Position numbers and translations under genes: made by a program. This document shows positions 45,621-54,400 of a stretch of 64,000 nt of DNA, piece after piece (positions within the stretch are counted from its first letter, which is position 1; each line of letters opens with the position of its first letter). The notes under the pieces are model-generated. The model made no database searches and was not told the origin of the DNA. It saw only the letters and a program-made list of their open reading frames with translations. Location of the stretch: positions 1,610,001 through 1,674,000 of the forward strand of contig CP168152.1 of assembly GCA_041545745.1 (NCBI GenBank), given 5' to 3'. This DNA is from Stenotrophomonas indicatrix. Lineage in GTDB: Bacteria > Pseudomonadota > Gammaproteobacteria > Xanthomonadales > Xanthomonadaceae.

Positions 45621-45773
45621 TTGGCCGGAGGTGAGACGCTTGACGAAAGGGTTGGAAGCAGCTTCTGCGACAACAACACCAATTCATTGACAGGCAAAAA
45701 CTATCGAACCTTATATGGGAGATGGTACGACGAGAACGTGGGCGTACAATGCCTTTATGGCACGGAGGTCTGA
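45621..45773 (+). CDS. Short AT-richer open frame, status uncertain
   Basis: A 50-codon frame from a TTG, ending 3 bp before the next gene: SSFCDNNTNSLTGKNYRTLY, GRWYDENVGVQCLYGTEV. Codons such as TTA, TAT and CGA are unusual for this chromosome. It may be the surviving end of an islet gene or noncoding. Nothing else was recognised in 45499-45776. Confidence 0.2.
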   Translation: MAGGETLDERVGSSFCDNNTNSLTGKNYRTLYGRWYDENVGVQCLYGTEV

Positions 45774-45776
45774 ACT

Positions 45777-46325
45777 ATGAAGACCAGCATTCTCACCGCC
45801 CTGTCGGCGTTGGTGATACTTCATGTGGTGCCCTTGCACGTGCGAGCGGTGGGCACGGATCTATCCGTTCCGAAGCCCTCAGAGCCAGCTTCTCGTGAAG
45901 ACCAGAAGGCTCTGTGGAAGAAGGTGGAACAACTCTCATTTGCCGCCGTGGCGGGTGCGGAAAGCGTCAAGCGTGCTGCTGCGCTGGAGCAGGACCGTCT
46001 GCCTGACGGGGAAGTATCCGGCCTGGCTATAGGTGACCGACTCACCGGAACAAATGTTGCGCTACAACTCGATCCTGCGGGAAAGCTGGAAGAACTCTCA
46101 TTCGACCTTCGCGGAGGCTGCATCTCGACGCGAACTCTTCTGTCGCAGTATCCCAATCTGCTTGTTCTTCAGGTTCCGCACGACCCGCAGGCCAATTCGC
46201 TTGTCGGCACCACTATTGGAGGTGCTCTGGCCACATTCACAATGGCCTCGGGCCCCGGACCATGCGCGCTCAGTGTGACCGTTCAGACGGTTGAGATGGC
46301 CAAGGCGCAGCTTCTGCTGCGTTGA
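45777..46325 (+). CDS. Secreted protein of unknown function in the tRNA-Leu islet
   Basis: The protein has 182 residues. The signal peptide MKTSILTALSALVILHVVPL ends near VRA. The mature part has a two-helix start and then a beta-rich region with two cysteines (RGGCIS, GPCALS). GGAGGT lies 7 nt before the ATG. No family recognised. Codon use is less GC-extreme than the flanks. It sits between hemN and an integrase stub, so it is probably islet cargo. Confidence 0.65.
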   Translation: MKTSILTALSALVILHVVPLHVRAVGTDLSVPKPSEPASREDQKALWKKVEQLSFAAVAGAESVKRAAALEQDRLPDGEVSGLAIGDRLTGTNVALQLDPAGKLEELSFDLRGGCISTRTLLSQYPNLLVLQVPHDPQANSLVGTTIGGALATFTMASGPGPCALSVTVQTVEMAKAQLLLR

Positions 46326-46371
46326 GGTAAAAGCGCCGCCGGTAGTCGCATGACGGCGGCGCCCAACGCAG

Positions 46372-46504
46372 GACGCAACTCGGCCTCGCGCTCGGGAACC
46401 CACTTCGCAGCTTCCTGCTTTGTGTGTTTGGTAGTGGAGTCGCGAACGCCCGCCACGTAATCCTGCACGCGCCACTTGTTCCCTGATCGTTGGATGCTGC
46501 CCAT
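46372..46504 (-). pseudogene. Phage integrase N-terminal stub
   Basis: From the ATG at 46504 the frame reads MGSIQRSGNKWRVQDYVAGV, then TTKHTKQEAAKWVPEREAEL. This matches the start of tyrosine recombinases with a SAM-like arm-binding domain. After about 45 codons the similarity stops and no catalytic domain (R..HxxR..Y) is present. It lies downstream of tRNA-Leu and reads away from it, the normal place for an integrase. Confidence 0.65.
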
Positions 46505-46666
46505 CGCCGCATCATATGGGGAAACTCTGGGGAGAGTAGCCGGGCAGGTCCGGGCAGGTCCGGGCGAATCGGGGTGAGTGCGGATTCTTGTGCGAGTCCA
46601 AGCGGCTGATTCTTTGCCGATTTTTGGCGAATCGCTGTAAGCGCAAAGTCTCCCCAAAACATGCAG

Positions 46667-46753
46667 TGGTGCCCGGAGCCGGAATCGAACCGGCATGGGG
46701 TTGCCCCCGGCGGATTTTAAGTCCGATGCGTCTACCAGTTTCGCCATCCGGGC
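46667..46753 (-). tRNA. tRNA-Leu (anticodon TAA)
   Basis: An 87-nt gene with long variable arm. Acceptor arms GCCCGGA and TCCGGGC pair, the anticodon TAA is at 46719-46717 and CCA is encoded (46669-46667). An integrase stub lies at its 3' side. Confidence 0.96.
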
Positions 46754-46868
46754 CTGCAGCGCGCGCCGATTGTAACGGAATCGCCGCCACTGCCGCCGGC
46801 TAACGCGGCTTTTACGCAACCGGGCGCGGCGCTGGGTACAGTCCGGCAACATTTCCGGGGATGGCGAT

Positions 46869-47891
46869 ATGCGTGCACGTGGCAGGCGATGGATCCGATG
46901 CAGCGCCGTGCTGGGGCTGATGCTGGCGATAGGCCCGGCCGCCGCGCAGCAGGTGCCGACGTCCACTGGCCCGGTGGTGGACATGGACACGGTGCAGGTG
47001 ACCGGTGAACAACCCGGCCCCGGGCTCTGGAAGGTCACCGCTCCGCAGGGGCATGTGCTGTGGATCCTGGGAACGGTCTCGCCGTTGCCAAGCGGCGTGC
47101 AATGGCGCTCGGATGAAGTCGAACGGACCATCGCCGGTGTCGACCACGTGCTGGGCGATCCGGGTTTCAGCCTCGATGCGAAGATCGGCGTGTTCAAGGG
47201 CCTGACCCTGCTTCCGCTGGCGATGAGGACCGCGCGCGATCCGCAGGGGCGCACGCTGGATCAAATCCTGCCGGCGGCAACGTACGCACGCTGGCTGGGG
47301 CTGAAACAGACTTACATGGGCAATGATCGTGGCGTGGAAAAGGACCGTCCGCTGGTGGCCTCCGGTCGCCTGTACCAGGCGTTCCTCAAGCGCAACGGCC
47401 TGCGCGACGGCAAGCAGGTGAAGGAAGCGCTCGGGCGCGCCTACAAGGCCCGCGATCTGAAGCCGGAAGACGTGCAGGTGAAGCTGAAGGTCGACGACAT
47501 CCGTGGCACGTTGAAGGAACTGCAGGCCACCGAGGTCGATGACCGTGCGTGCTTCGAACGCACGCTCGATACCGTGGAATTCCAGGCGCCGGTGTTGCGT
47601 GAGCGTGCCAATGCCTGGGCGCTCGGCGATGTTGCTGCACTGCGTCGGCTGTCGGGCTCGGCGATGGCCCGGACCTGCCGCGAACTGCTGCAGGATTCGG
47701 CCTTCGTGCGCCGGCGCGGCTGGAGCGATATGCCGCAACAGGTGCGTACACGCTGGTTGCAGGGCGTGGATGCGGCGTTGGCCGGCTACGCTGGCACGTT
47801 CGCGACGGTGCCGGTCAGCCTGCTGCTGGGCGAAGGCTATCTGGATGCATTGGTGCAGCGCGGCTATCAGGTCGAGGCGCCGCCGGAATAG
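46869..47891 (+). CDS. TraB/GumN-family protein
   Basis: The protein has 340 residues with a signal peptide (LGLMLAIGPAAAQ). The TraB/GumN domain shows at LWKVTAPQGHVLWILGTVSP with the GT pair typical of the family; late in the protein LLGEGYLDALVQRGYQV is the usual C-terminal block. Related proteins may be Tiki-like metalloproteases, but the glycine-histidine motif is only partly kept (ILGTVSPLP instead of GTxH), so activity is uncertain. Confidence 0.8.
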   Translation: MRARGRRWIRCSAVLGLMLAIGPAAAQQVPTSTGPVVDMDTVQVTGEQPGPGLWKVTAPQGHVLWILGTVSPLPSGVQWRSDEVERTIAGVDHVLGDPGFSLDAKIGVFKGLTLLPLAMRTARDPQGRTLDQILPAATYARWLGLKQTYMGNDRGVEKDRPLVASGRLYQAFLKRNGLRDGKQVKEALGRAYKARDLKPEDVQVKLKVDDIRGTLKELQATEVDDRACFERTLDTVEFQAPVLRERANAWALGDVAALRRLSGSAMARTCRELLQDSAFVRRRGWSDMPQQVRTRWLQGVDAALAGYAGTFATVPVSLLLGEGYLDALVQRGYQVEAPPE

Positions 47892-47949
47892 TCAACGCTT
47901 GAAGTCCTCGTGCTTCCTGTCATATTCCTCTGCACTCAGGAGGGGAGTG

Positions 47950-48402
47950 ATGGACATGCCGTTGCATGCGTACGCCTATGTCAGCACGGCCAGGGAGGGA
48001 CTGGACGTGCCTGAGCTCGATGCGCTCCTGGCCGATGCGACCGCGTTCAATCGCATGGCCGGAGTGACCGGGGTGCTGATGTTCGATGGCAGCCGTTTCC
48101 TGCAGTACATCGAAGGCCCGCGGGATGGGCTGGCCTCGGTCCGCGCGCGCATCGGCAACGCGCGTCGCCACGGCAGCATCACCCTGCTTGCCGAAGGCCC
48201 GATCCCGACCCGCTGGTTCCCGCGCTGGACCATGGCCAACCGGTATGTGGATACCGCGACGTTGACCGGCATCGCGACGGCCCCGTGGCGCGATTTCAGC
48301 CTGGAGCAGAATCCCCCGGATAATGGCTTCTGCCTGCTGTTGCGGGCCTGGACAGGGGGGCACGGGGAGCTTGAACCTGCGGCCGTCAGCCTCGGATCCT
48401 GA
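47950..48402 (+). CDS. BLUF-domain blue-light photoreceptor
   Basis: The protein has 150 residues, nearly all BLUF domain with a short tail, like PixD/Slr1694. The flavin-site residues are present with the spacing of AppA: Y10 (AYVS), N34 (FNRMAGVTG), Q52 (FLQYIEGP), W93 and M95 (PRWTMANR). It binds FAD and changes hydrogen bonding on blue light. No effector domain is fused, so output must go through a partner protein. AGGAGG lies just before the ATG at 47950. Confidence 0.88.
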   Translation: MDMPLHAYAYVSTAREGLDVPELDALLADATAFNRMAGVTGVLMFDGSRFLQYIEGPRDGLASVRARIGNARRHGSITLLAEGPIPTRWFPRWTMANRYVDTATLTGIATAPWRDFSLEQNPPDNGFCLLLRAWTGGHGELEPAAVSLGS

Positions 48403-48513
48403 TCCGGGCGTGGTCTGCCGCCGCCGCCGCGGTTAATCTTGTCGGCATGTTTGCCTGCATCCGGACCCTCGCATGATCCAGTGGACACCGTCGTCGCCTG
48501 TTGGTCGCCGCGC

Positions 48514-49800
48514 ATGAGCGCGCCGATTGGCGCAGCACAGATGCCGTCGCCGGCCATCATCGGCCTGGGGTATGTCGGGCTGCCGTTGGCGGTGGCGTTC
48601 GGGCAGCAGCTGCGGACCCTGGGGTACGACATCGACGCCGCGCGCATTGCCGAACTGGCCGGCGGGCAGGACCACACGCTGGAGATGGAGCCGGACGAAC
48701 TGGCCAGCGCTTCGCTGCTGCGCTACAGCAGCGATCCGGCACAGCTGGACGCCTGCAACATCTACATCGTCACCGTGCCCACGCCGATCGATGCCTACGA
48801 GCAGCCCGATCTGGAGCCCTTGCGCTCGGCGACGCGACTGATCGCCAGCCATCTCCGCGCCGGTGACCTGGTGATCTACGAATCCACTGTCTACCCCGGT
48901 ACCACCGAAGAAGTCTGTGTGCCGTTGCTGGAGCAGGGCTCGGGCCTGCGCTTCAACGAGGATTTCTACTGCGGCTACAGTCCCGAGCGGGTCAGCCCGG
49001 GTGATCGCCAGCGGCGCTTGGCCGACATCCGCAAGATCACGTCCGGTTCAACGCCGGAAGTGGCGGCGGTGGTCGATGGCCTGTACCAGCGGATCATCAC
49101 CGCCGGCACGTTCCCGGTGCCGTCGATGCGGGTCGCCGAAGCAGCCAAGGTGGTGGAGAACATCCAACGTGACGTCAACATCGCGCTGGTCAACGAATTG
49201 GCCTTGATCTTCGATCGGCTCGACATCGACACCCAGGATGTGCTCGACGCCGCAGGCAGCAAATGGAATTTCCTGCCGTTCCGGCCGGGGCTGGTGGGAG
49301 GCCACTGCATCGGCGTAGACCCGTACTACCTGCTGCACAAGTCCGAAAGCATGGGCTACCACCCCGACCTCATCCATACCGCGCGGCAGGTCAACAACCG
49401 GGTGGGCGAGCACGTGGCCAACCGTGTGTTGGCGATGCTGGCCGAGCGAGGTCGTGCACCGACGCAATCGCGCATCCTGGTGCTGGGCGTGACCTTCAAG
49501 GAGGATTGCCCGGACCTGCGCAACAGCCGCGCGCTGGAACTGGCCCAGCGGCTGGCCGACAGCGGTGCGCAGGTGGACGTCAGCGATCCGTGGGTTGGGC
49601 CGGCGGCACTGGCGGACGAGGGCGTGAACTGGCTGGCCGAGCCGGTGGCCGGCAGCTACGACGCAGTGGTGCTGGCGGTGGCGCATGAGAGCTTCAAGGC
49701 GATGGACGATGTCCATATCCGCAGCCTGCTGGCGCCCGGTGGACTGGTCTACGACGTGAAGTCTGCCTGGCCGCGCAGCGTGGTCGACGATCGCCTGTAG
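48514..49800 (+). CDS. UDP-sugar dehydrogenase (TviB/WbpA-like)
   Basis: The protein has 428 residues from the ATG at 48514. The Rossmann start is AIIGLGYVGLPLAVAFG; the catalytic Cys is near 265 in LVGGHCIGVDPYYL, with the assisting Lys upstream in AEAAKVVENIQRDVN. The C-terminal domain has GVTFKEDCPDLRNSRA. It oxidises C6 of a UDP-hexose, probably a UDP-HexNAc by its resemblance to TviB/WbpA, to the uronic acid. No polysaccharide cluster is next to it. Confidence 0.88.
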   Translation: MSAPIGAAQMPSPAIIGLGYVGLPLAVAFGQQLRTLGYDIDAARIAELAGGQDHTLEMEPDELASASLLRYSSDPAQLDACNIYIVTVPTPIDAYEQPDLEPLRSATRLIASHLRAGDLVIYESTVYPGTTEEVCVPLLEQGSGLRFNEDFYCGYSPERVSPGDRQRRLADIRKITSGSTPEVAAVVDGLYQRIITAGTFPVPSMRVAEAAKVVENIQRDVNIALVNELALIFDRLDIDTQDVLDAAGSKWNFLPFRPGLVGGHCIGVDPYYLLHKSESMGYHPDLIHTARQVNNRVGEHVANRVLAMLAERGRAPTQSRILVLGVTFKEDCPDLRNSRALELAQRLADSGAQVDVSDPWVGPAALADEGVNWLAEPVAGSYDAVVLAVAHESFKAMDDVHIRSLLAPGGLVYDVKSAWPRSVVDDRL

Positions 49801-49845
49801 GTGCTTGCGCGGTAGACTCGGGGGCAGTTGCAACCGAGGAACGCC

Positions 49846-51468
49846 ATGCACCGGTATATCGTCTACCTGCTCGCCATCCTGATGTTTCCGATCTGCCTGT
49901 GGCTGGCCACGATCTGGCCGGCCTGGTATTGGGGCGTCGGCCTTACGGCCGCGATGGTGGCGCTGGGGACCTGGGACCTGCTGCAGAAGCGCAGCACCCT
50001 GCGCCGCAACTATCCGGTGATGGCGCACTTCCGTTACGGCCTGGAATCCATCGGCCCGGAGATCCGCCAGTACTTCGTGCAGAGCGATCTGGAAGATGTG
50101 CCGTTCTCGCGGCAGCAGCGCGCGCTGATCTACCAGCGTGCCAAGAACCAGATGGATACGGTGCCCTTCGGCACCCTGCGCAGCGCCTATGCGGTGGACT
50201 ACGAATGGATCAACCATTCACTGGCGCCGACCACCATCGCCAAGCACGATTTCCGCGTGCTGATCGGTGCGAACTGTGCCAAACCCTATTCGGCCAGCGT
50301 GTTCAACATCTCGGCGATGAGTTTCGGCTCGCTGTCGGCCAACGCGATCCGCGCGTTGAACGAAGGCGCGCGCCGGGGTGGTTTCTACCACGACACCGGC
50401 GAAGGCTCGATTTCACCGTATCACCGTGAGATGGGCGGCGACCTGGTCTGGGAGATCGGCTCGGGCTACTTCGGGTGCCGTGACGAGAAGGGCGGCTTCA
50501 GCGAGGAACGCTTCGCCATCAACGCCGCGCTCGAGCAGGTGAAGATGATCGAGATCAAGCTGTCGCAGGGCGCCAAGCCTGGCCATGGCGGGGTGCTGCC
50601 GGCGCCGAAGGTGACCGCCGAGATCTCGGTGACGCGTGGGGTGCCGATGGGCGTGGACTGCGTTTCTCCGTCACGTCATTCGGCGTTCTCCACGCCGGTT
50701 GAACTGCTGCAGTTCGTCGCCCGCCTGCGCGAGTTGTCTGGTGGCAAGCCGGTCGGCTTCAAGCTGGCCATCGGCCACCCATGGGAATGGTTCGGCATCG
50801 CCAAGGCGATGCACGAGACCGGTCTGCTGCCTGATTTCATCGTCGTCGATGGCGCCGAAGGCGGCACCGGTGCGGCACCCGCCGAGTTCGTCGATCACGT
50901 GGGTGTGCCGATGCACGAGGCGTTGCTGCTGGTGCACAACACCCTGGTTGGCCTGGACCTGCGCGAACACATCCGCATCGGCGCGGCCGGCAAGATAACC
51001 AGCGCGTTCGATATCGCCCGCACCATTGCGATGGGCGCTGACTGGTGCAATGCCGGGCGCGGTTTCATGTTCGCGCTGGGCTGCATCCAGTCACTCAGCT
51101 GCCACACCGACAAGTGCCCGACCGGCATCGCTACCCAGGATCCGGCGCGCTGGAAGCACCTCGATGCTCCGGACAAGGCCACGCGCGTGTACAGCTTCCA
51201 CGAGCACACGCTGCATGCGCTTAAGGAGCTGCTGTGTGCGGCAGGCTTGAACGATCCGGCCGAGCTTGGCCCGGAACACATTCTGCGCCGGGTGTCGCCA
51301 GTCGAGATCCGTTCGCTGGCCTCGCTGTACCGCTACCTGGAGCCGGGCGAACTGCTGCACAAGGTGCCCGACCACGCGGTGTTCCATTCGTTCTGGGCCG
51401 ATGCGCGCAGTGATTCCTTCCAGCCGCCGCCGAAGATCCAGGCGCTGCGGGCCAGCAAGTCGCGATGA
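49846..51468 (+). CDS. FMN-binding glutamate synthase family protein, membrane-anchored
   Basis: The protein has 540 residues. Two N-terminal membrane helices (about 4-42) precede a GltB-like FMN/iron-sulfur domain: FNISAMSFGSLSANAIRALN, GGFYHDTGEGSISPYH, VVDGAEGGTGAAPAEF and CIQSLSCHTDKCPTGIATQD with the cluster cysteines. The amidotransferase and GXGXG domains of true glutamate synthase are absent. Function in this family is not settled. GAGG 6 nt upstream supports the ATG at 49846. Confidence 0.85.
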   Translation: MHRYIVYLLAILMFPICLWLATIWPAWYWGVGLTAAMVALGTWDLLQKRSTLRRNYPVMAHFRYGLESIGPEIRQYFVQSDLEDVPFSRQQRALIYQRAKNQMDTVPFGTLRSAYAVDYEWINHSLAPTTIAKHDFRVLIGANCAKPYSASVFNISAMSFGSLSANAIRALNEGARRGGFYHDTGEGSISPYHREMGGDLVWEIGSGYFGCRDEKGGFSEERFAINAALEQVKMIEIKLSQGAKPGHGGVLPAPKVTAEISVTRGVPMGVDCVSPSRHSAFSTPVELLQFVARLRELSGGKPVGFKLAIGHPWEWFGIAKAMHETGLLPDFIVVDGAEGGTGAAPAEFVDHVGVPMHEALLLVHNTLVGLDLREHIRIGAAGKITSAFDIARTIAMGADWCNAGRGFMFALGCIQSLSCHTDKCPTGIATQDPARWKHLDAPDKATRVYSFHEHTLHALKELLCAAGLNDPAELGPEHILRRVSPVEIRSLASLYRYLEPGELLHKVPDHAVFHSFWADARSDSFQPPPKIQALRASKSR

Positions 51469-51511
51469 CCCGCGTTACGGGGCATGAAAAGCAGACGCAT
51501 ACGGAGATCGC

Positions 51512-51973
51512 ATGCAGTTCAGGACCGGCACCAACGAGGATGTAAGCACACTGTGGGCCCTGAGAACGCGCTGCGTACGTGAGCTGTGCAGCAGCCACTA
51601 TCCGCCGGCGGTGATTGCACCCTGGTCGGCGTCGCCGCCGCCGGTGCAGTATTCGCGGCTGCTGGGGCAGGGCGGCTGCGTCGTCGCCGAGGATGATCGG
51701 GGCAATGTGCTGGGGTTTGGTGTGCTCGATGCCGAGGGCAACGAGATCGACGCGTTGTTCGTCGATCCGGATCGGGGCGGGCAGGGGATTGGCCAAGCGC
51801 TGATGCAGCGGTTGCTGGCCCTGGCCGACCCGACGCGGGAGGTGGTGTTGTCGGCTTCGCTCAATGCCGTGCCGTTCTACCAGCGGCAGGGCTTCGTCGC
51901 CGAACGCGAGGAACTGTATCCGCATCCCAGCGGCGTGGCATTGGCTTCGGTGAAAATGCGCCGGCCAGCCTGA
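51512..51973 (+). CDS. GNAT-family N-acetyltransferase
   Basis: The protein has 153 residues. Motif A is IDALFVDPDRGGQGIGQALM, with the R/Q-x-x-G-x-G/A acetyl-CoA loop; motif B is VLSASLNAVPFYQRQGF. Substrate unknown. It ends 25 bp before the opposing flavoprotein gene. Confidence 0.87.
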   Translation: MQFRTGTNEDVSTLWALRTRCVRELCSSHYPPAVIAPWSASPPPVQYSRLLGQGGCVVAEDDRGNVLGFGVLDAEGNEIDALFVDPDRGGQGIGQALMQRLLALADPTREVVLSASLNAVPFYQRQGFVAEREELYPHPSGVALASVKMRRPA

Positions 51974-51998
51974 TGTGTCCGGCGCTACCGCACGTTGA

Positions 51999-53246
51999 TC
52001 AACGCGTGGCCAACCACGCTGTCACGCCGTCTGCCGCACGCAGTCCGCTGGCATAGCACGCCGTCAACAGGTAGCCACCGGTCGGGGCTTCCCAGTCCAG
52101 CATTTCTCCGGCGCAGAACACGCCCGGCAAGGCACGCAGCATCAACCCATCGTCCAGCGCATCCAGGCGCACGCCACCTGCCGTGCTGATCACCTCGGCC
52201 ATCGGCCGCGGGCGCAACAGGCGCAGCGGCAGGCGCTTCAATGTGGTGACTACGGCGGACAGATCGTTGCCGGCATCCTTGCCCAGCGTTTCGAATACCA
52301 GCGCGGTCTTCACCGCGTCGAGCCCCGCCTGGCGACGCAGGTGCTCGCCGAAGCTGCGACCCTTGCGCGGCTGTGAGAGATCGGCCTGCAGACGTGCGTA
52401 GTCGCGGCCCGGAACCAGGTCCAGCCATAGGGTGGCGTGACCATCGCGGTTGATGGTGTCACGCAGGTCGGCCGACAGGGCGTAGATCAGGCTGCCTTCG
52501 ATACCGTACTCGCTGGCGACGCACTCGCCCTGCAGCGAGTGCGGCCCACCGTCGAGGCCATGCCAATGTGCGACGACCGGCTTCAGTGGCGCTCCCGCGT
52601 GGCGCTGCGCGAAGAACGGTGTCCACGCCACGTCGAATCCGCAGTTGGCCGATTGCAGCGGCGCGATATCCACGGCGTGGGCCTGCAACGCCGGAACCCA
52701 TGCGCCGTCGCTGCCGAGCTGCGGCCAGCTTCCGCCACCCAGCGCCAACACGGTCGCGTCGGCGCGCACGTCCAGCGCACCACTCTCGGTGGCAAAGCGC
52801 AGTGCGCCGTCTTCGCCCCAGCCTTGCCAGCGATGGTTGACGTGCAGGCGCACGCCCTGTTCCTTCAGCCGGCGAACCCAGCCGCGCAGCAGCGGTGCGG
52901 CCTTGCGGTCAACCGGGAACACGCGGCCAGAACTGCCGACGTAGGTCTCCACACCGAAGCCTGCGGCCCAGTCGCGCAGCGCCTGTGCGTCGAAGCCGTC
53001 CAGCCATTGGCCGACGCTGGCGGCCTGCTCGCGGTACCGGCTGTCGAACAGCGGACGCGGGTCGGAATGGGTGAGGTTGAGCCCACCCTTGCCTGCGATC
53101 AGGAACTTGCGGCCCGGCGAGCCCTTGGCCTCGTACAGATCAACGTCGATCCCAGCCGCGCGCAACCGTTCGGCAGCAAACAGCCCCGCCGGGCCGCCGC
53201 CGATGACGGCGACGCGACGCGGCGGGCGTACGTCACTGTTGGACAT
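51999..53246 (-). CDS. HI0933/BaiN-family FAD-dependent protein
   Basis: The protein has 415 residues from the ATG at 53246. The FAD fold is RVAVIGGGPAGLFAAERLR followed by the acidic strand end DLYEAKGSPGRKFLIAGKGG and LNLTHSD, the signature of HI0933-like flavoproteins. The C-terminus has ALPGVFCAGEMLDWEAPTGG and YLLTACYASGLRAA. Its start overlaps the FKBP gene's end by 14 bp, so the two are translationally linked. Biochemical role in the family is largely unknown. Confidence 0.9.
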   Translation of the reverse strand: MSNSDVRPPRRVAVIGGGPAGLFAAERLRAAGIDVDLYEAKGSPGRKFLIAGKGGLNLTHSDPRPLFDSRYREQAASVGQWLDGFDAQALRDWAAGFGVETYVGSSGRVFPVDRKAAPLLRGWVRRLKEQGVRLHVNHRWQGWGEDGALRFATESGALDVRADATVLALGGGSWPQLGSDGAWVPALQAHAVDIAPLQSANCGFDVAWTPFFAQRHAGAPLKPVVAHWHGLDGGPHSLQGECVASEYGIEGSLIYALSADLRDTINRDGHATLWLDLVPGRDYARLQADLSQPRKGRSFGEHLRRQAGLDAVKTALVFETLGKDAGNDLSAVVTTLKRLPLRLLRPRPMAEVISTAGGVRLDALDDGLMLRALPGVFCAGEMLDWEAPTGGYLLTACYASGLRAADGVTAWLATR

Positions 53247-53667
53247 TGAGCAGCTCGACATCGAACACCAGCGACGAACCCGCCGGGATCGGGCCGACCT
53301 GGCGATCGCCATAGCCGAATTCCGGCGGAATCATCAGCGTGCGCTTGCCACCGACCTTCATGCCGGCGACGCCTTCATCCCAACCGCGGATGACCTGGCC
53401 AGCGCCCAGCGTGAAGGTGAACGGCTCGCCGCGTTCGACCGAACTGTCGAAGGTCTTGCCGTGCTTGTTGTCGGCGCGCTCGTCGTAGATCCAGCCGGTG
53501 TAATGCACGCTGACCTTCTGGCCCGGCACGGCCTCGGCGCCGGTGCCGGGCTGGGTGTCGATGCGCTCGAACGTGGCAATGGTGCCTCCCGGCGGCGGGC
53601 CGGACGGCTCCGACGAGCAACCAACGGCGGCGAGGGACAGCAGCAGGGGAAGCAGCAGGCGGCGCAT
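53233..53667 (-). CDS. FKBP-type peptidyl-prolyl isomerase lipoprotein
   Basis: The protein has 144 residues. The lipoprotein signal MRRLLLPLLLSLAAVGCSS has its lipid Cys at 17. The FKBP domain includes VSVHYTGWIYD, KTFDSSVERGEPFTFTLGAG, QVIRGWDEGVAGMKVGGKRT and LMIPPEFGYG, with the ligand-pocket residues kept. It assists folding in the periplasm. GGAG 8 nt upstream supports the ATG at 53667. Confidence 0.92.
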   Translation of the reverse strand: MRRLLLPLLLSLAAVGCSSEPSGPPPGGTIATFERIDTQPGTGAEAVPGQKVSVHYTGWIYDERADNKHGKTFDSSVERGEPFTFTLGAGQVIRGWDEGVAGMKVGGKRTLMIPPEFGYGDRQVGPIPAGSSLVFDVELLNVQQ

Positions 53668-53736
53668 TAGGCGTCTCCAGGGGGGATGAGTCAAGGGCGG
53701 CAAGGTTAGCGCATCGGCGCCGGGTATCATGGGCAC

Positions 53737-54102
53737 ATGGCAAAACTCCTGCTCAATCTGCGCAATGTCGGCAACGACGAATATGCCGATGTCTGCACGC
53801 TGCTCGACCAGCATGGCATCGCCTGGTACCGCACCGAACCCAGTCCTTGGGGCATCTCCAATGGCGGCCTGTGGCTGCGCGAGGATGCCGACCAGCCGCG
53901 TGCCAAGGCGCTGATGGCCGACTACCAGGCGGCCCGCGGCGTGCGGGTCCGTGCCGAGCGCGAACAGGCCCTGCGCGACGGCACTGCCGAGACCTTTGGC
54001 AGCCTGGTGCGCCGCCGCCCTGTGTTCGTGGTGCTGGTGCTGCTGGGCATGGCGGTGGCGGCGGCACTGGTGCTGCTGCCGTTCATGCTGCTGCGGGGGT
54101 AG
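53737..54102 (+). CDS. DUF6164-like protein
   Basis: The protein has 121 residues. LLLNLRNVGNDEYADVCTLL followed by WYRTEPSPWGISNGGLWLR is a small alpha/beta domain; a single helix (VVLVLLGMAVAAALVLLPFM) ends the protein in the membrane. I associate this layout with DUF6164, a family of unknown role in xanthomonads. It is divergent from the FKBP gene. Confidence 0.72.
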   Translation: MAKLLLNLRNVGNDEYADVCTLLDQHGIAWYRTEPSPWGISNGGLWLREDADQPRAKALMADYQAARGVRVRAEREQALRDGTAETFGSLVRRRPVFVVLVLLGMAVAAALVLLPFMLLRG

Positions 54103-54226
54103 GGGGGTCGGCCGGGTTGCACCCGGCACCCGCAGAGGCAACGGCAACGTTAATAGCGGGTTTCCCGTGATTGGGCGGAGCGGTGCGGGCAGGCGGGGGA
54201 CGGCAAAAGCTGCTCCTGCGTGCCTC

Positions 54227-54354
54227 GTAGAGCGCCATCCATGGCGCTCTGCGCCCCCGCCTGCCCACACCGCCCGCCCCGGACGCGTTCCGGGTGCTGT
54301 CGGTAGATGTCGACCTTGGTCGACACTGTGGTAGATCCACGCCATGCGTGGATG
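54227..54354. repeat. Three SMAG (GTAG) palindromes
   Basis: GTAG-headed hairpins at 54227-54250 (GTAGAGCGCCATCCATGGCG...), 54303-54327 (GTAGATGTCGACCTTGGTCG...) and 54331-54354 (GTAGATCCACGCCATGCGTG...). Each belongs to a different stem subtype. They occupy the gap 54103-54400, which otherwise shows no gene. Confidence 0.85.
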
Positions 54355-54400
54355 AACGGTGGAGGCTGATACGGGGGCGGTCAGGCGGTAAAATGGCGGG

